This document shows positions 25,866-34,494 of a stretch of DNA of 64,000 bases, one piece after another. The position numbers were made by a program, and so were the translations under genes. The DNA comes from Chitinophagaceae bacterium UBA4411 (GTDB lineage Bacteria; Bacteroidota; Bacteroidia; Chitinophagales; Chitinophagaceae), in contig DGQP01000016.1 of assembly GCA_002400415.1 (NCBI GenBank), forward strand, positions 204,330 to 268,329, in the 5' to 3' direction. The notes beneath the pieces were generated by a model. That model ran no database searches. It was given only the letters and a program-made list of their open reading frames with translations, and had not been told where the DNA came from. Within the stretch, counting starts at the first letter, position 1; the number at the start of each line of letters is the position of its first letter.

Positions 25866-26630
25866 ATGCTCAACAAAAATTCCTTAGCTGATTTCTTAAA
25901 CAAAAAGGTTGACCAATACAATCAACCTTCTTTTATTGCAACTGACCCCGTTTGTATTCCTCATCTCTTTACCCAAAAACAGGATATAGAGATCGCCGGT
26001 TTTTTCACTGCTATTTTCGCCTGGGGAAACCGTACCACCATCATTCAGAAATCAAAAGAGCTGCTGCAACTGATGGAAATGCAGCCCTATGAATTTTGTT
26101 TGCAGGCCGGACCTAAAGACCTGCAAAAACTGGAGGGTTTCAAACACCGGACCTTCAATGCAACTGACCTGCTCTATTTTATTGAGTTCTTTAAATATCA
26201 TTATTCCGGGCATACAACATTAGAAACTGCTTTTACAATGCATGGCAAAACGGCTGAGCAAATGCTGACCGGCTTTCATCATTATTTTTTTTCCCTGGAA
26301 GATGTGCCGTCACGTACCAAGAAACATATTGCCACACCGGAAAGAAATTCATCCTGCAAACGTCTGAATATGTTCCTTCGCTGGATGGTGAGGCGGGATA
26401 ATAACGGCATTGACTTTGGTATCTGGAAAAAAATAACGCCGTCACAATTAATCTGCCCCTTGGATGTACATGTGGCGAGGGTGGCCCGTCATTTTAACAT
26501 ACTCAGCCGCAAACAAACCGACTGGCAGGCTGCGATTGAATTAACCGGCTATTTAAAAACCCTTGATGAAGAAGACCCGGTGAAATACGATTTTGCTTTA
26601 TTTGCCCTTGGCGTAATGGAAAAATTTTAG
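25866..26630 (+). CDS. TIGR02757 (DUF2400) family protein
   Basis: A 254-residue protein with the TIGR02757 features: DPVCIPHLFTQKQDIEIAGF, FAWGNRTTIIQKSKELL, the Arg/Cys-rich SCKRLNMFLRWMVRRDNNGI segment, and CPLDVHVARVARHFNILSRK. The last segment resembles the helix-hairpin region of HhH-type DNA glycosylases, so a nucleic-acid role is possible but unproven. It runs 9 bp after the small membrane protein and ends in a 4-bp overlap with the convergent outer-membrane protein gene. Confidence 0.87.
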   Translation: MLNKNSLADFLNKKVDQYNQPSFIATDPVCIPHLFTQKQDIEIAGFFTAIFAWGNRTTIIQKSKELLQLMEMQPYEFCLQAGPKDLQKLEGFKHRTFNATDLLYFIEFFKYHYSGHTTLETAFTMHGKTAEQMLTGFHHYFFSLEDVPSRTKKHIATPERNSSCKRLNMFLRWMVRRDNNGIDFGIWKKITPSQLICPLDVHVARVARHFNILSRKQTDWQAAIELTGYLKTLDEEDPVKYDFALFALGVMEKF

Positions 26631-29440
26631 AACAGGAACAGCCGTTCCCTTCCTCCTACTTTTTTCTTCGCACCCGCCGGCCGTACATTATAAGCAAATG
26701 TGGCTAAGAAATACTGTCCAAGGATATTTCCCTGCATTGTTGTTACTGTATTCCGGTTGGCAGTTACCCAAACACTATTATTCCGGTTCAGGATATCATT
26801 AACGGCAAGCTTCAATACAGCGGCTTCATTTTTCAGCATTGTAATATTCAATGCTGCATTCCATCGCAAAGATTCTTTGGGCAGGCCGGCAGGAATACTT
26901 CCGTTATACGAATAGGATAGCTGCGTTTCCCAGATCAGGTGTTTGGGCATCCGCAGTACCAGCTCATTACTCCAGTTTTGGTTTGTGATATTCTGTTTTT
27001 TGAACTGGTCGCTCGTATAATGGGTAAAGTTCTTGCCAAAACTATAGTTAATATTCCATTCAAACTTGTCGTTCAGGTTAAGTCCCACACCAAACCAATG
27101 GTTATAGTTAAACGTGGTTTGCCAGCTGTCCGTACCGTTATAGAACAGCCTCCCTTTATTCACTCCCATCCAGTTGCCGGTATGCCACATAAAGGTTATA
27201 TTCTGCTTATTCTTGTATTGCTTATACAGGTTCCAGTTCATACTGTAATTACTGCTCCCGTCCGCATTCAGCGGCATGGAAGTCTGCACACCCCTGTCAT
27301 CCACCACAATGCTCTGTACAATATCATTATCCGTAAATGTTGCACTGATATAACCACCCACATTCAGCAATCGTTTGGCATTATTAAAGTAGTAATTCAG
27401 GGAAAGATTATCCCTGCGGGAAGAAAGCAGGCTGGGGTTCCCTTTGGAAATAAAATAAGGGTTGCTGAGATCCGTAACCGGGTTCAGTGAGTTAAAACCC
27501 GGCAGGCTTACGTCTTTGCTGTAATTAAAGCTCAGTTGCTTATATACAACAGAAAATGTTGGCAGCACATTGAACTGCTTCTGCCGGAGAATAACCGAAG
27601 AAGTAAGCAGGCGGTTATTTACATTTTGCTGCAACAAACGTATACCCGGGGTAATGGCCAGTTCTTTCCACTTATATTCCAGCCCTGCGTTGTATAAAAA
27701 CCGGTGGCTGATCCTTCTGAAGTCGCTGCTCAGCAATGTATTCAGCACATCAAATTTCCCGTTCACACTACTTCTGTTAAAAGTGCTGACTGCATTGTTC
27801 AGTTTACTGTACTCATAGCGGCCGCCTGTACGTATCGTAAAATTCTTATCAAGTGGTTCACTGTAGTTAAACATTACTGTTGCATCCGTTCTTGGTATTC
27901 GTTCTTTTCGCAGTTGGGCATAAACGCTGTCATAAACCTGCGGGTAGAAATAACTGATGTCTGACTCTGACATATAATCGCTGAACCGGTTGTTGATATC
28001 GAGGTAATGGTTAAAATTAATCCGCCTTCCTTTTTTTGTTTTTGATAAACGGGTAATGGCAAGGTTGTGCCGGTACCAATAGAGGTCAGCGTCATTATTT
28101 TGCAGCACTTCACCATCACTTAAAGGGCCGGTTTTATTATTAGTTCCTGTAACGGCGCTAAATCTGTCTTCTTCCTGGATACCCACCAGGTAGCTTGTAT
28201 TAAAGAGAATGTTAGTCACAGAATCCGGTTTTAACCGTATCCCGGCGCCGATATTATGGGAATGAGTAATCATATCTCCGGTAAGCCTTGTATTATTGTT
28301 GATAACGGTATCACTGATAAACTGGTTAATGTCGGTAACCGTTACCCGTGGCGCTTTCACATTTCCATTAAAGTATTGCAGGTATATCGATTTTTTTTTG
28401 TTCGGCGCCAGGTTCAGGTTAAACCCTGCACCCACACTGGTGGAGATACCACCAAAACCCTGCGAGCCTCCAAAATTTATTCCATTGATAGAAATCCCGC
28501 TGCCGCCATTATTAGTCCAGGAGCTGGTACTGTTGCTGGCACTGTTGCTTCTCACCCGGTCAAAACCGCCCGAAGACATCAGCTCCGAATAACTGAAACC
28601 CGGCCGGTTCAGGTTATTGGCATAGCCCAGCACACTTAATTGCAATGTGTCCCTGTAAATATTGGCAATGCCTCCCACTTCATAACGGTCATCCGACCCG
28701 CCTCCTGCATACAATTTCCCGAACCAGCCTTTCTTCACCCCTTTCTTCAGGGTAATATTGACAACCTTACCGACATTATTAAGGTTATCATCCCCGTTCC
28801 GCATCATTTCCTCTTTATCATCCGTTACCTGCACTTTATCAATCACGTTAGCCGGCAGGTTCCTTGTCGCCATCTTCGGGTCATCGCCAAAGAAGGTTTT
28901 CCCGTCCACCAGTATCCTGTTCACCGGTTTTCCATTGACCGTGATATTTCCGTCCTTATCCACCATCACACCCGGTAGCTTTTTCAGCAGATCTTCCACC
29001 AATGCATTTGGCAAGGTTTTAAAAGAAGAAGCATTGAACTCTATCGTATCTTTTTTAACAACCACCGGCGGACGTTCAGCAATAACCAGCACTTCATCCA
29101 ATGATTTTGCATCTGTACTCAGATGAACTGTACCGATATCCAGTACAGATTCAGCAGAAAGGATTGTGAATTCTTTCCGGTACACACTGTATCCTGAATA
29201 GGAAATCACCACACGGCAATTGATATCAAACGGAATTCCTGAAACTTTAAAATCACCTTCCGGGGCGCTGAGACGATACGTAATGATAGAAGTATCTGCT
29301 GCTTTAAAGACGGTGACAGTGGCAAAACCGAGGGGTTTGGCGGAGGCAGAATCAATGATCTTCCCTTTAATGGTACCCTGTGATATAGCAATAAATGGTA
29401 ATAAACATACTATCGCAATCAGCGGTAATACTTTTTTCAT
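26627..29440 (-). CDS. outer-membrane beta-barrel receptor with regulatory-like N-terminus
   Basis: A 937-residue outer-membrane protein. After the signal (MKKVLPLIAIVCLLPFIAIS) comes a CarboxypepD_reg-like domain (about 22-110: TIKGKIIDSASAKPLGFATV). A TonB plug-like region follows (about 135-215: LVEDLLKKLPGVMVDKDGNI, then VDGKTFFGDDPKMATRNLPA), and then a long barrel typical of the outer-membrane beta-barrel-3 family. The C-terminus ends in aromatic ERLFLF. It probably imports or binds a ligand at the cell surface; no SusD partner is adjacent, so it is unlike a glycan-import pair. A palindrome at 29470 lies 29 bp upstream. Confidence 0.9.
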   Translation of the reverse strand: MKKVLPLIAIVCLLPFIAISQGTIKGKIIDSASAKPLGFATVTVFKAADTSIITYRLSAPEGDFKVSGIPFDINCRVVISYSGYSVYRKEFTILSAESVLDIGTVHLSTDAKSLDEVLVIAERPPVVVKKDTIEFNASSFKTLPNALVEDLLKKLPGVMVDKDGNITVNGKPVNRILVDGKTFFGDDPKMATRNLPANVIDKVQVTDDKEEMMRNGDDNLNNVGKVVNITLKKGVKKGWFGKLYAGGGSDDRYEVGGIANIYRDTLQLSVLGYANNLNRPGFSYSELMSSGGFDRVRSNSASNSTSSWTNNGGSGISINGINFGGSQGFGGISTSVGAGFNLNLAPNKKKSIYLQYFNGNVKAPRVTVTDINQFISDTVINNNTRLTGDMITHSHNIGAGIRLKPDSVTNILFNTSYLVGIQEEDRFSAVTGTNNKTGPLSDGEVLQNNDADLYWYRHNLAITRLSKTKKGRRINFNHYLDINNRFSDYMSESDISYFYPQVYDSVYAQLRKERIPRTDATVMFNYSEPLDKNFTIRTGGRYEYSKLNNAVSTFNRSSVNGKFDVLNTLLSSDFRRISHRFLYNAGLEYKWKELAITPGIRLLQQNVNNRLLTSSVILRQKQFNVLPTFSVVYKQLSFNYSKDVSLPGFNSLNPVTDLSNPYFISKGNPSLLSSRRDNLSLNYYFNNAKRLLNVGGYISATFTDNDIVQSIVVDDRGVQTSMPLNADGSSNYSMNWNLYKQYKNKQNITFMWHTGNWMGVNKGRLFYNGTDSWQTTFNYNHWFGVGLNLNDKFEWNINYSFGKNFTHYTSDQFKKQNITNQNWSNELVLRMPKHLIWETQLSYSYNGSIPAGLPKESLRWNAALNITMLKNEAAVLKLAVNDILNRNNSVWVTANRNTVTTMQGNILGQYFLATFAYNVRPAGAKKKVGGRERLFLF

Positions 29441-29469
29441 GGCGTTGGTTGGTTATTAAACAAATATAT

Positions 29470-29483
29470 ACGACAGATTTCGT
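29470..29483. promoter_or_regulatory. imperfect palindromic operator upstream of the barrel gene
   Basis: ACGACAGATTTCGT, matching the perfect palindrome ACGAAATATTTCGT at 43487 in 12 of 14 positions, with TACGA / TCGTA outer arms (29469-29484). It is 29 bp upstream of the minus-strand ATG at 29440. In both places a TTGGTTGGTT or TGGTTGGTTTT segment lies between site and start. Confidence 0.55.
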
Positions 29484-29603
29484 ACAAAGAAATCCTGCCT
29501 GCCTGTTTTAACATCATTTTGTATGAAAGGAAAAAAGGGCGGATGAAATGCTGAAACGCAGGCAAAGAATTTTTAGTCTGTCCTTTTTCTTAAATTCATT
29601 GTA

Positions 29604-29927
29604 ATGACAGAACAACAGGAGTCAGTAATACTCGCCGCAAAAGAAGTAGGGCTTACTCTTTCAGCAGATAATTTCTTGCTGAACAGGCAGGCATTAGCTG
29701 CTAAAATAAACGAACTGCTGCTGGGCAATTTTCAGCAACTCATTTCTATTTTATACCGTATGGATGTAAGTGAGGCCAAACTCAGGTTATTATTAAAAGA
29801 AAACCCCGGTACAGATGCAGGACTCATCATTGCTGACTTGGTGATAGAACGGCAGGCGCAGAAAATAAAATCCCGCCGGGAATTTCGCCAGCGGGACAAT
29901 GATATCAGTGAAGAAGAAAAATGGTGA
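29604..29927 (+). CDS. conserved hypothetical protein (107 residues)
   Basis: A 107-residue soluble protein with no signal peptide. It has a helical N-terminal part (SVILAAKEVGLTLSADNFLL), LAAKINELLLGNFQQLISIL and the basic tail KIKSRREFRQRDND. I recognise no named family, but the codon pattern and the ATG after a spaced leader support a real gene. It is divergent from the barrel gene, sharing a 163-bp intergenic region, and ends 86 bp before a convergent gene. Confidence 0.65.
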   Translation: MTEQQESVILAAKEVGLTLSADNFLLNRQALAAKINELLLGNFQQLISILYRMDVSEAKLRLLLKENPGTDAGLIIADLVIERQAQKIKSRREFRQRDNDISEEEKW

Positions 29928-30013
29928 GAGACGGAAGCCAGGTGTCAGAAGAAAGAAACCGGCTGTACCCGGTATTGTAAACCCTCCGGCCTCTTACTTC
30001 AGACCTCATGTAT

Positions 30014-30682
30014 TTACTTTCTTTTGTCAAACATCAGCTCTTTCACTTTCTCCTTGTCTTCTTTTTCTTTTTTCAGGTCGAACATGGTACCAAACACATG
30101 ATCCCAGATAGTGGAACTTACGCCATACCCGTTATGCTCGTTTTTATAATGATGAAGATGATGATTTCTCCATAATGGCTTCATCCATTTGAAAGGCGGG
30201 TTCCACGCATGGATAGCATAGTGCATGCTGCCATACATCAGGTAGCCCAGTAAAAAACCGGGGAAGAACATGAAAGCATAGCTGCCCATAATCAGGTACA
30301 TCAGTCCAAAAAGTGATGAAGAAATGATGAGACTGGGTACGGGCGGCATGAATAACCTTTGCTTATCCCTCGGGTAATGATGGTGATTGCCGTGCAGGGT
30401 ATACACAAATTTGGTGGCTCCCGGTGTTTTAGGAACCCAGTGAAAAATAAAACGATGAGCTATGTATTCAAAAAAAGTCCAGAAAAACATACCGGCAAAG
30501 AAAACCAGCAGGATGGTTTTTGTACTGTAATCATATTTGGTGGCAGCCAGGTAAATGATATAACTGAGGATCGGGATATACATACCCCAGATCACCAGGG
30601 GGTGGGCCTTGGTCAGCGCTTCCAGGAAATCGCTTTTGAATAAACGAACCTGTCCCTTGTTATGAATTTTTTCGAATTCCAT
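30014..30682 (-). CDS. fatty acid hydroxylase / sterol desaturase superfamily protein
   Basis: A 222-residue membrane enzyme; the ATG at 30682 (MEFEKIHNKGQVRLFKSDF) is preferred to an upstream TTG. It has four hydrophobic stretches and the histidine clusters of the di-iron family: HRFIFHW, LHGNHHHYPRD, MHYAIHA and HHLHHYKNEH. The layout resembles the catalytic domain of fatty-acid 2-hydroxylases acting on sphingolipids, which Bacteroidota do make; sterol or carotenoid hydroxylation is an alternative. It lies 74 bp downstream of the GH9 gene on the same strand. Confidence 0.88.
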   Translation of the reverse strand: MEFEKIHNKGQVRLFKSDFLEALTKAHPLVIWGMYIPILSYIIYLAATKYDYSTKTILLVFFAGMFFWTFFEYIAHRFIFHWVPKTPGATKFVYTLHGNHHHYPRDKQRLFMPPVPSLIISSSLFGLMYLIMGSYAFMFFPGFLLGYLMYGSMHYAIHAWNPPFKWMKPLWRNHHLHHYKNEHNGYGVSSTIWDHVFGTMFDLKKEKEDKEKVKELMFDKRK

Positions 30683-30756
30683 GCCGCAAAGATAAGGAAG
30701 GGCCTGCTTGTACAACCAGCGTGCAATAAGGTTTTTACCTGCGAAAGAGCCTGATT

Positions 30757-33285
30757 TTAGTCAGCCCTTAACAACTCATCCACCCGCTGGAACTGGTAGC
30801 CCCTTGCCTTACAATACTGTATCAGTTCCGGTAGACGTTTATAAAACTTATCGGTCCGCTTAGGGTCAGTTCCGGGATGTATTAATAATATAAACCCGTT
30901 CAAACCGGCCGGTCTTGTTTGCTCAGCATGAATAATGGAAGCCCAGATATCATCACTGCTGCGGTAATTCTTCATCTCCGGTGTGGTATAATCAGCGGTG
31001 CTGCGGGTGCCGGGAGTGAAATTGATCAGCTGCAAACCCATTTGTTGAGTCCATGCCGCAATACTGTCGTTATACCATTCATAAGGCGGCAAAAAATAAC
31101 CGGCCTGTTCTTCCCGGATACCGAAGCGGCTCATCATACTGTAATTTCTCTGCAGGTCTTTTTTGAATTGTTCTTTCGTCACTAACAAACTATCCCGTTG
31201 GGTCCAGTCGCAATACAATAAATGTTTATCCGAATGCGGGGCGATATAGTTGCCTTGCTTTTTCAGATCAACGATCAGTTTTGTAAAGGCTGGATTGCGG
31301 AAAAAATCACCGGTAAAAAAGAAAGAGCCTTTTACTTTTTCCTGTTGCAAGGTCCTTGCAACAAAATCTCCTCCGTCTGCAAACTCATGCCCGGTAAACA
31401 CCAGTGCAATTTTTTTATTGGCAGAATCCCCTCTTGTTACCGCCCCAAAATTATAGGACAATTTATTCTTTGGGGCTCTCAAAGTCCCTCCTGCGGAGGG
31501 GCGGGAGGCATTCTCCTTCGCCGCCAGCAAATAGATCAGTGAAGCTGTCCCATCCATCGTGGGCTCATTGGTACTGTAATCACCATAATCATCATGGTAC
31601 ACGGCAAGCCCGCTCTGGAATGCCGCATATTCATCCGGGTCTTTCAGCTGAATACCGATCAGTCCTTTATAGATACTACCATACACCGGACCATCCACCA
31701 GTCCGCCATCAATCGGGTAGTTTTTAATATGGGTGAATGCAGAATGCGGGTCAACCGGTGTATCGCCCCAGGCCGGTAAACCATATACCATGCTTGTTCC
31801 CCAGGGATTGCAACCAAACAACCAATCAAAATTCGCTTGTTCCAGTTCATCAAATTGTTTGTCACCCGTTAACTCCTTGTACCAATAGCATTGAATAGCA
31901 AATGAAGTGGTGAGGTTATTGCTGCACCAGATAAAGGGAATGCCCCGGTAGAAAGCATTTGCCTTTGCCTTGTTCCAGACTCTTTGAATACCTTCTTTGT
32001 AATAGCCAATGATAGTATCTCTCTGTTTTCCTTTTACTTGTTTGGCTAATTCGTAATGCCCAAGGTTAATAAAAGGATACCATTGATAATGTTTGGCCGT
32101 GTCTGAACCGAGCCAGGGTGTAACCGGTTCAGCATTTGCATAATTCATCAGCGTTTCCTTAATTATTTGTTTGTGTCCAGGTATATCATCTTTCGAAAGC
32201 ATATATGCATTTGCAAGTTCCATATCATCCACCCAATTATCCTCAGCATAGATATAGGGTGATCTTACAGATGCTGTCTGAGTTACCCCGGGTATTTTAT
32301 TAGCAAACGCATAGGCAGAAAAAGTTTTTTGTAAAAGCAGGTTACTGTAGTCAGCATTTGTTTTTTCAAATATTTGTGATCCTAATGCAAATGCACTAAC
32401 AAACTTCCCCGCCGTCGAACTCGTTCCCGTCGTGGCATTCATAAACTTGCCCCGCTGCTGCGGCTCCCCGCTTACAAAATAAACCGGTCGTTCAAATCCT
32501 CTTCCGTAAAAAGTATCCTGTTTGGGCATCCGCATGCCCATATGGTCGCGGTCATCAGCGATCTGGTTAAACATCCAGTCATCCCTCGGGTGCATTTTCA
32601 ATAACCAGTCCAGCCCCCATTTCGCTTCATCCAGCACATCGGCCATGCCGTTTTTACCATCCAGGCCGTTGGCTTGTTTTTCATCTGTAAAAACATTTGG
32701 AAAATCACGGCAGGCCATCAGTAAATGATAGGTGGCATTGGCAGAAGTGGTGCTGTATTGCAGATAATCCGAAGCATCATGCCAGCCGCCCACCACATCA
32801 ATACGGGTACTGTCTTTGATGCCTGCTTTTTCTCCGTACAACACATATCCATCGTGTGTATGGCAACTGTCTTTTAAATAAGGGTTGAAACCGGTGCGTT
32901 GCTGCCGCATATACCGCAAACAAAAATCAGCCGATCCTTTATACACATCATAACCAATTTCAAATTCAGGAGAAACAGCCCCGCCCGCCTGTATATAATA
33001 ACGGCCCGGTTTTTTATACGAAGAGAAATTCAGCCGGTGGGTTTGCTGGAACGGACCATATTCCCCAAACGCTTTCCCTGCTTTGCCCGTAAACACCGTT
33101 TTCTTTGATTTGGCATCAATCAGTTGCCAATTGTTTATTGCCAATTGTTCCCTGCTGCACCAAACCGCCACCTTTACCCCGGCAGGCGTATATCCCAGCT
33201 GATTGATGCGTATCCAGCTTTGTGGTTCTTCTTTTTTACTAAAAGAAAGAACAGGCAGTAACAGAATGAATAACCATTTTTTCAT
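30757..33285 (-). CDS. GH9 glycoside hydrolase fused to a polysaccharide deacetylase domain
   Basis: An 842-residue exported protein. A short signal (MKKWLFILLLPVLSFS) precedes a cellulase-type N-terminal Ig-like domain (about 22-110: IRINQLGYTPAG) and a GH9 (alpha/alpha)6 domain (about 115-590). GGWHDASDY (Asp170, Asp173) and STNEPTMDGTASLIYLL (Glu574) supply the nucleophile-activating and acid residues. A Pro/Ser/Gly linker (about 592-625) leads to a CE4-like deacetylase domain with FTGHEFADGG (Asp637), PHSDKH (His684, His688) and LPPYEW. The substrate is probably a beta-glucan or N-acetylated glucan. GH9-CE4 fusion is uncommon. Confidence 0.88.
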   Translation of the reverse strand: MKKWLFILLLPVLSFSKKEEPQSWIRINQLGYTPAGVKVAVWCSREQLAINNWQLIDAKSKKTVFTGKAGKAFGEYGPFQQTHRLNFSSYKKPGRYYIQAGGAVSPEFEIGYDVYKGSADFCLRYMRQQRTGFNPYLKDSCHTHDGYVLYGEKAGIKDSTRIDVVGGWHDASDYLQYSTTSANATYHLLMACRDFPNVFTDEKQANGLDGKNGMADVLDEAKWGLDWLLKMHPRDDWMFNQIADDRDHMGMRMPKQDTFYGRGFERPVYFVSGEPQQRGKFMNATTGTSSTAGKFVSAFALGSQIFEKTNADYSNLLLQKTFSAYAFANKIPGVTQTASVRSPYIYAEDNWVDDMELANAYMLSKDDIPGHKQIIKETLMNYANAEPVTPWLGSDTAKHYQWYPFINLGHYELAKQVKGKQRDTIIGYYKEGIQRVWNKAKANAFYRGIPFIWCSNNLTTSFAIQCYWYKELTGDKQFDELEQANFDWLFGCNPWGTSMVYGLPAWGDTPVDPHSAFTHIKNYPIDGGLVDGPVYGSIYKGLIGIQLKDPDEYAAFQSGLAVYHDDYGDYSTNEPTMDGTASLIYLLAAKENASRPSAGGTLRAPKNKLSYNFGAVTRGDSANKKIALVFTGHEFADGGDFVARTLQQEKVKGSFFFTGDFFRNPAFTKLIVDLKKQGNYIAPHSDKHLLYCDWTQRDSLLVTKEQFKKDLQRNYSMMSRFGIREEQAGYFLPPYEWYNDSIAAWTQQMGLQLINFTPGTRSTADYTTPEMKNYRSSDDIWASIIHAEQTRPAGLNGFILLIHPGTDPKRTDKFYKRLPELIQYCKARGYQFQRVDELLRAD
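31486..31500. repeat. REP-like palindrome inside the GH9-deacetylase linker
   Basis: CCCTCC (31486-31491), TGC, GGAGGG (31495-31500), a perfect 6-bp inverted repeat embedded in the coding sequence for linker residues about 596-600 and followed by a GCGGGAGG half copy. It shares the CCTGCGG apex with the intergenic palindromes at 5425 and 33320. Confidence 0.55.
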
Positions 33286-33319
33286 GGGCTCAAGTTACAA
33301 ACAAGCTTACTAACTTAGC

Positions 33320-33340
33320 GCCTGCCTGCGGCAGGCAGGC
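33320..33340. repeat. REP-like palindrome between divergent genes
   Basis: GCCTGCCTGC (33320-33329), G, GCAGGCAGGC (33331-33340): a perfect 10-bp inverted repeat with a one-base centre. It stands in the 71-bp gap between the divergent GH9 gene and the FAH-family gene, a place where a terminator is not expected. Confidence 0.7.
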
Positions 33341-33356
33341 CTCTTAATCTTGTTAT

Positions 33357-34376
33357 ATGAAATTGGTTTCTTATCTCAAAGAAGGACAGGAACAACTGGC
33401 TGTACTGATCCATGATATGGTATATGATATGGAAGTATTGCACCCTGATCTTCCCAGCAGTATGAATATGTTTTTAACCTACTGGGAAGATGCCTATCCT
33501 GTTGCCCAGGCCGGCGAACTTTTACTGAAAGAAGGAACCCGGACCAGCAACCGGGCCATTCCGCTCAGCCAGGTGGAACTGATCGCCCCGGTTCCCTTTC
33601 CCTCCTCCTGCCGGGATGGCTATGCTTTCCGGCAGCATGTGGCCGCTGCAAGAAGAAACCGCAAAGTGGAAATGATCCCGGAGTTTGACCAGTACCCGAT
33701 CTTTTATTTCACCAATCACCACAGCATACAGGGACCCGGCAATATCCATTGCATGCCCGACCATTTTGAAAAATTAGATTTTGAGCTGGAAGCCGCCATC
33801 GTTATCTGCAAACATGGCCGCAATATCAAAGCTGAACATGCAGATGAATATATCGGCGGCCTGATGATCATGAATGATATGAGTGCAAGACGTTTGCAGA
33901 TGGAAGAAATGCTGCTCAACCTCGGGCCGGCCAAGGGCAAAGATTTTTCTACCGTCATCGGTCCCTGGTTAGTAACCCTGGATGAATTACAGTCCTTTGA
34001 AATTCCACCCAGGGAAAACCATACCGGCAAAAGCTGGAACCTGCGGATGCAGTGTTGGGTAAACGGCAAACAGGTAAGCGATGGCAACGTGGGTGATATG
34101 GACTGGACCTTTGCCGAAATTATTGAACGGGCTTCTTATGGTGTTGACCTCTATCCCGGTGATGTGATCGGCAGCGGCACGGTGGGCACCGGTTGTTTTT
34201 TAGAACTGAATGGCACCGGCAAACTCAACGACCCCAATTATACCGAGCAATGGCTGCGACCCAATGATGTGGTGGACATGGAAATTGACGGGCTGGGCAA
34301 ACTTTCCAATACCATTATTGCTGAAGAAACGGACTGGAGTATTTTGAAGCAAAAAAAGGGAAAAACAGCCCTGTGA
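33357..34376 (+). CDS. fumarylacetoacetate hydrolase family protein
   Basis: A 339-residue member of the FAH superfamily. Recognisable parts are FYFTNHHSIQGPG, the metal-binding acidic cluster LDFELEAAIVICKHGRN, GGLMIMNDMSAR, GKDFSTVIGPWLVT and PGDVIGSGTVGTGC. These Mg-dependent enzymes cleave C-C bonds of beta-diketone acids, as in tyrosine catabolism, or act as decarboxylases and isomerases. The presence of GKDF suits a fumarylacetoacetase-like type, but homogentisate genes are not nearby, so the substrate is open. The last core-like gene before the A+T-rich region. Confidence 0.9.
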   Translation: MKLVSYLKEGQEQLAVLIHDMVYDMEVLHPDLPSSMNMFLTYWEDAYPVAQAGELLLKEGTRTSNRAIPLSQVELIAPVPFPSSCRDGYAFRQHVAAARRNRKVEMIPEFDQYPIFYFTNHHSIQGPGNIHCMPDHFEKLDFELEAAIVICKHGRNIKAEHADEYIGGLMIMNDMSARRLQMEEMLLNLGPAKGKDFSTVIGPWLVTLDELQSFEIPPRENHTGKSWNLRMQCWVNGKQVSDGNVGDMDWTFAEIIERASYGVDLYPGDVIGSGTVGTGCFLELNGTGKLNDPNYTEQWLRPNDVVDMEIDGLGKLSNTIIAEETDWSILKQKKGKTAL

Positions 34377-34494
34377 AATTAAAATAACCCGGATCGGATT
34401 GTCCTAACGACAATACGAAATGTATAACGTTAAATAGTTGGTTTTCAACAGCAATATTTTTTTGTACCTTACGTCTTATAACATCAATCTACGT

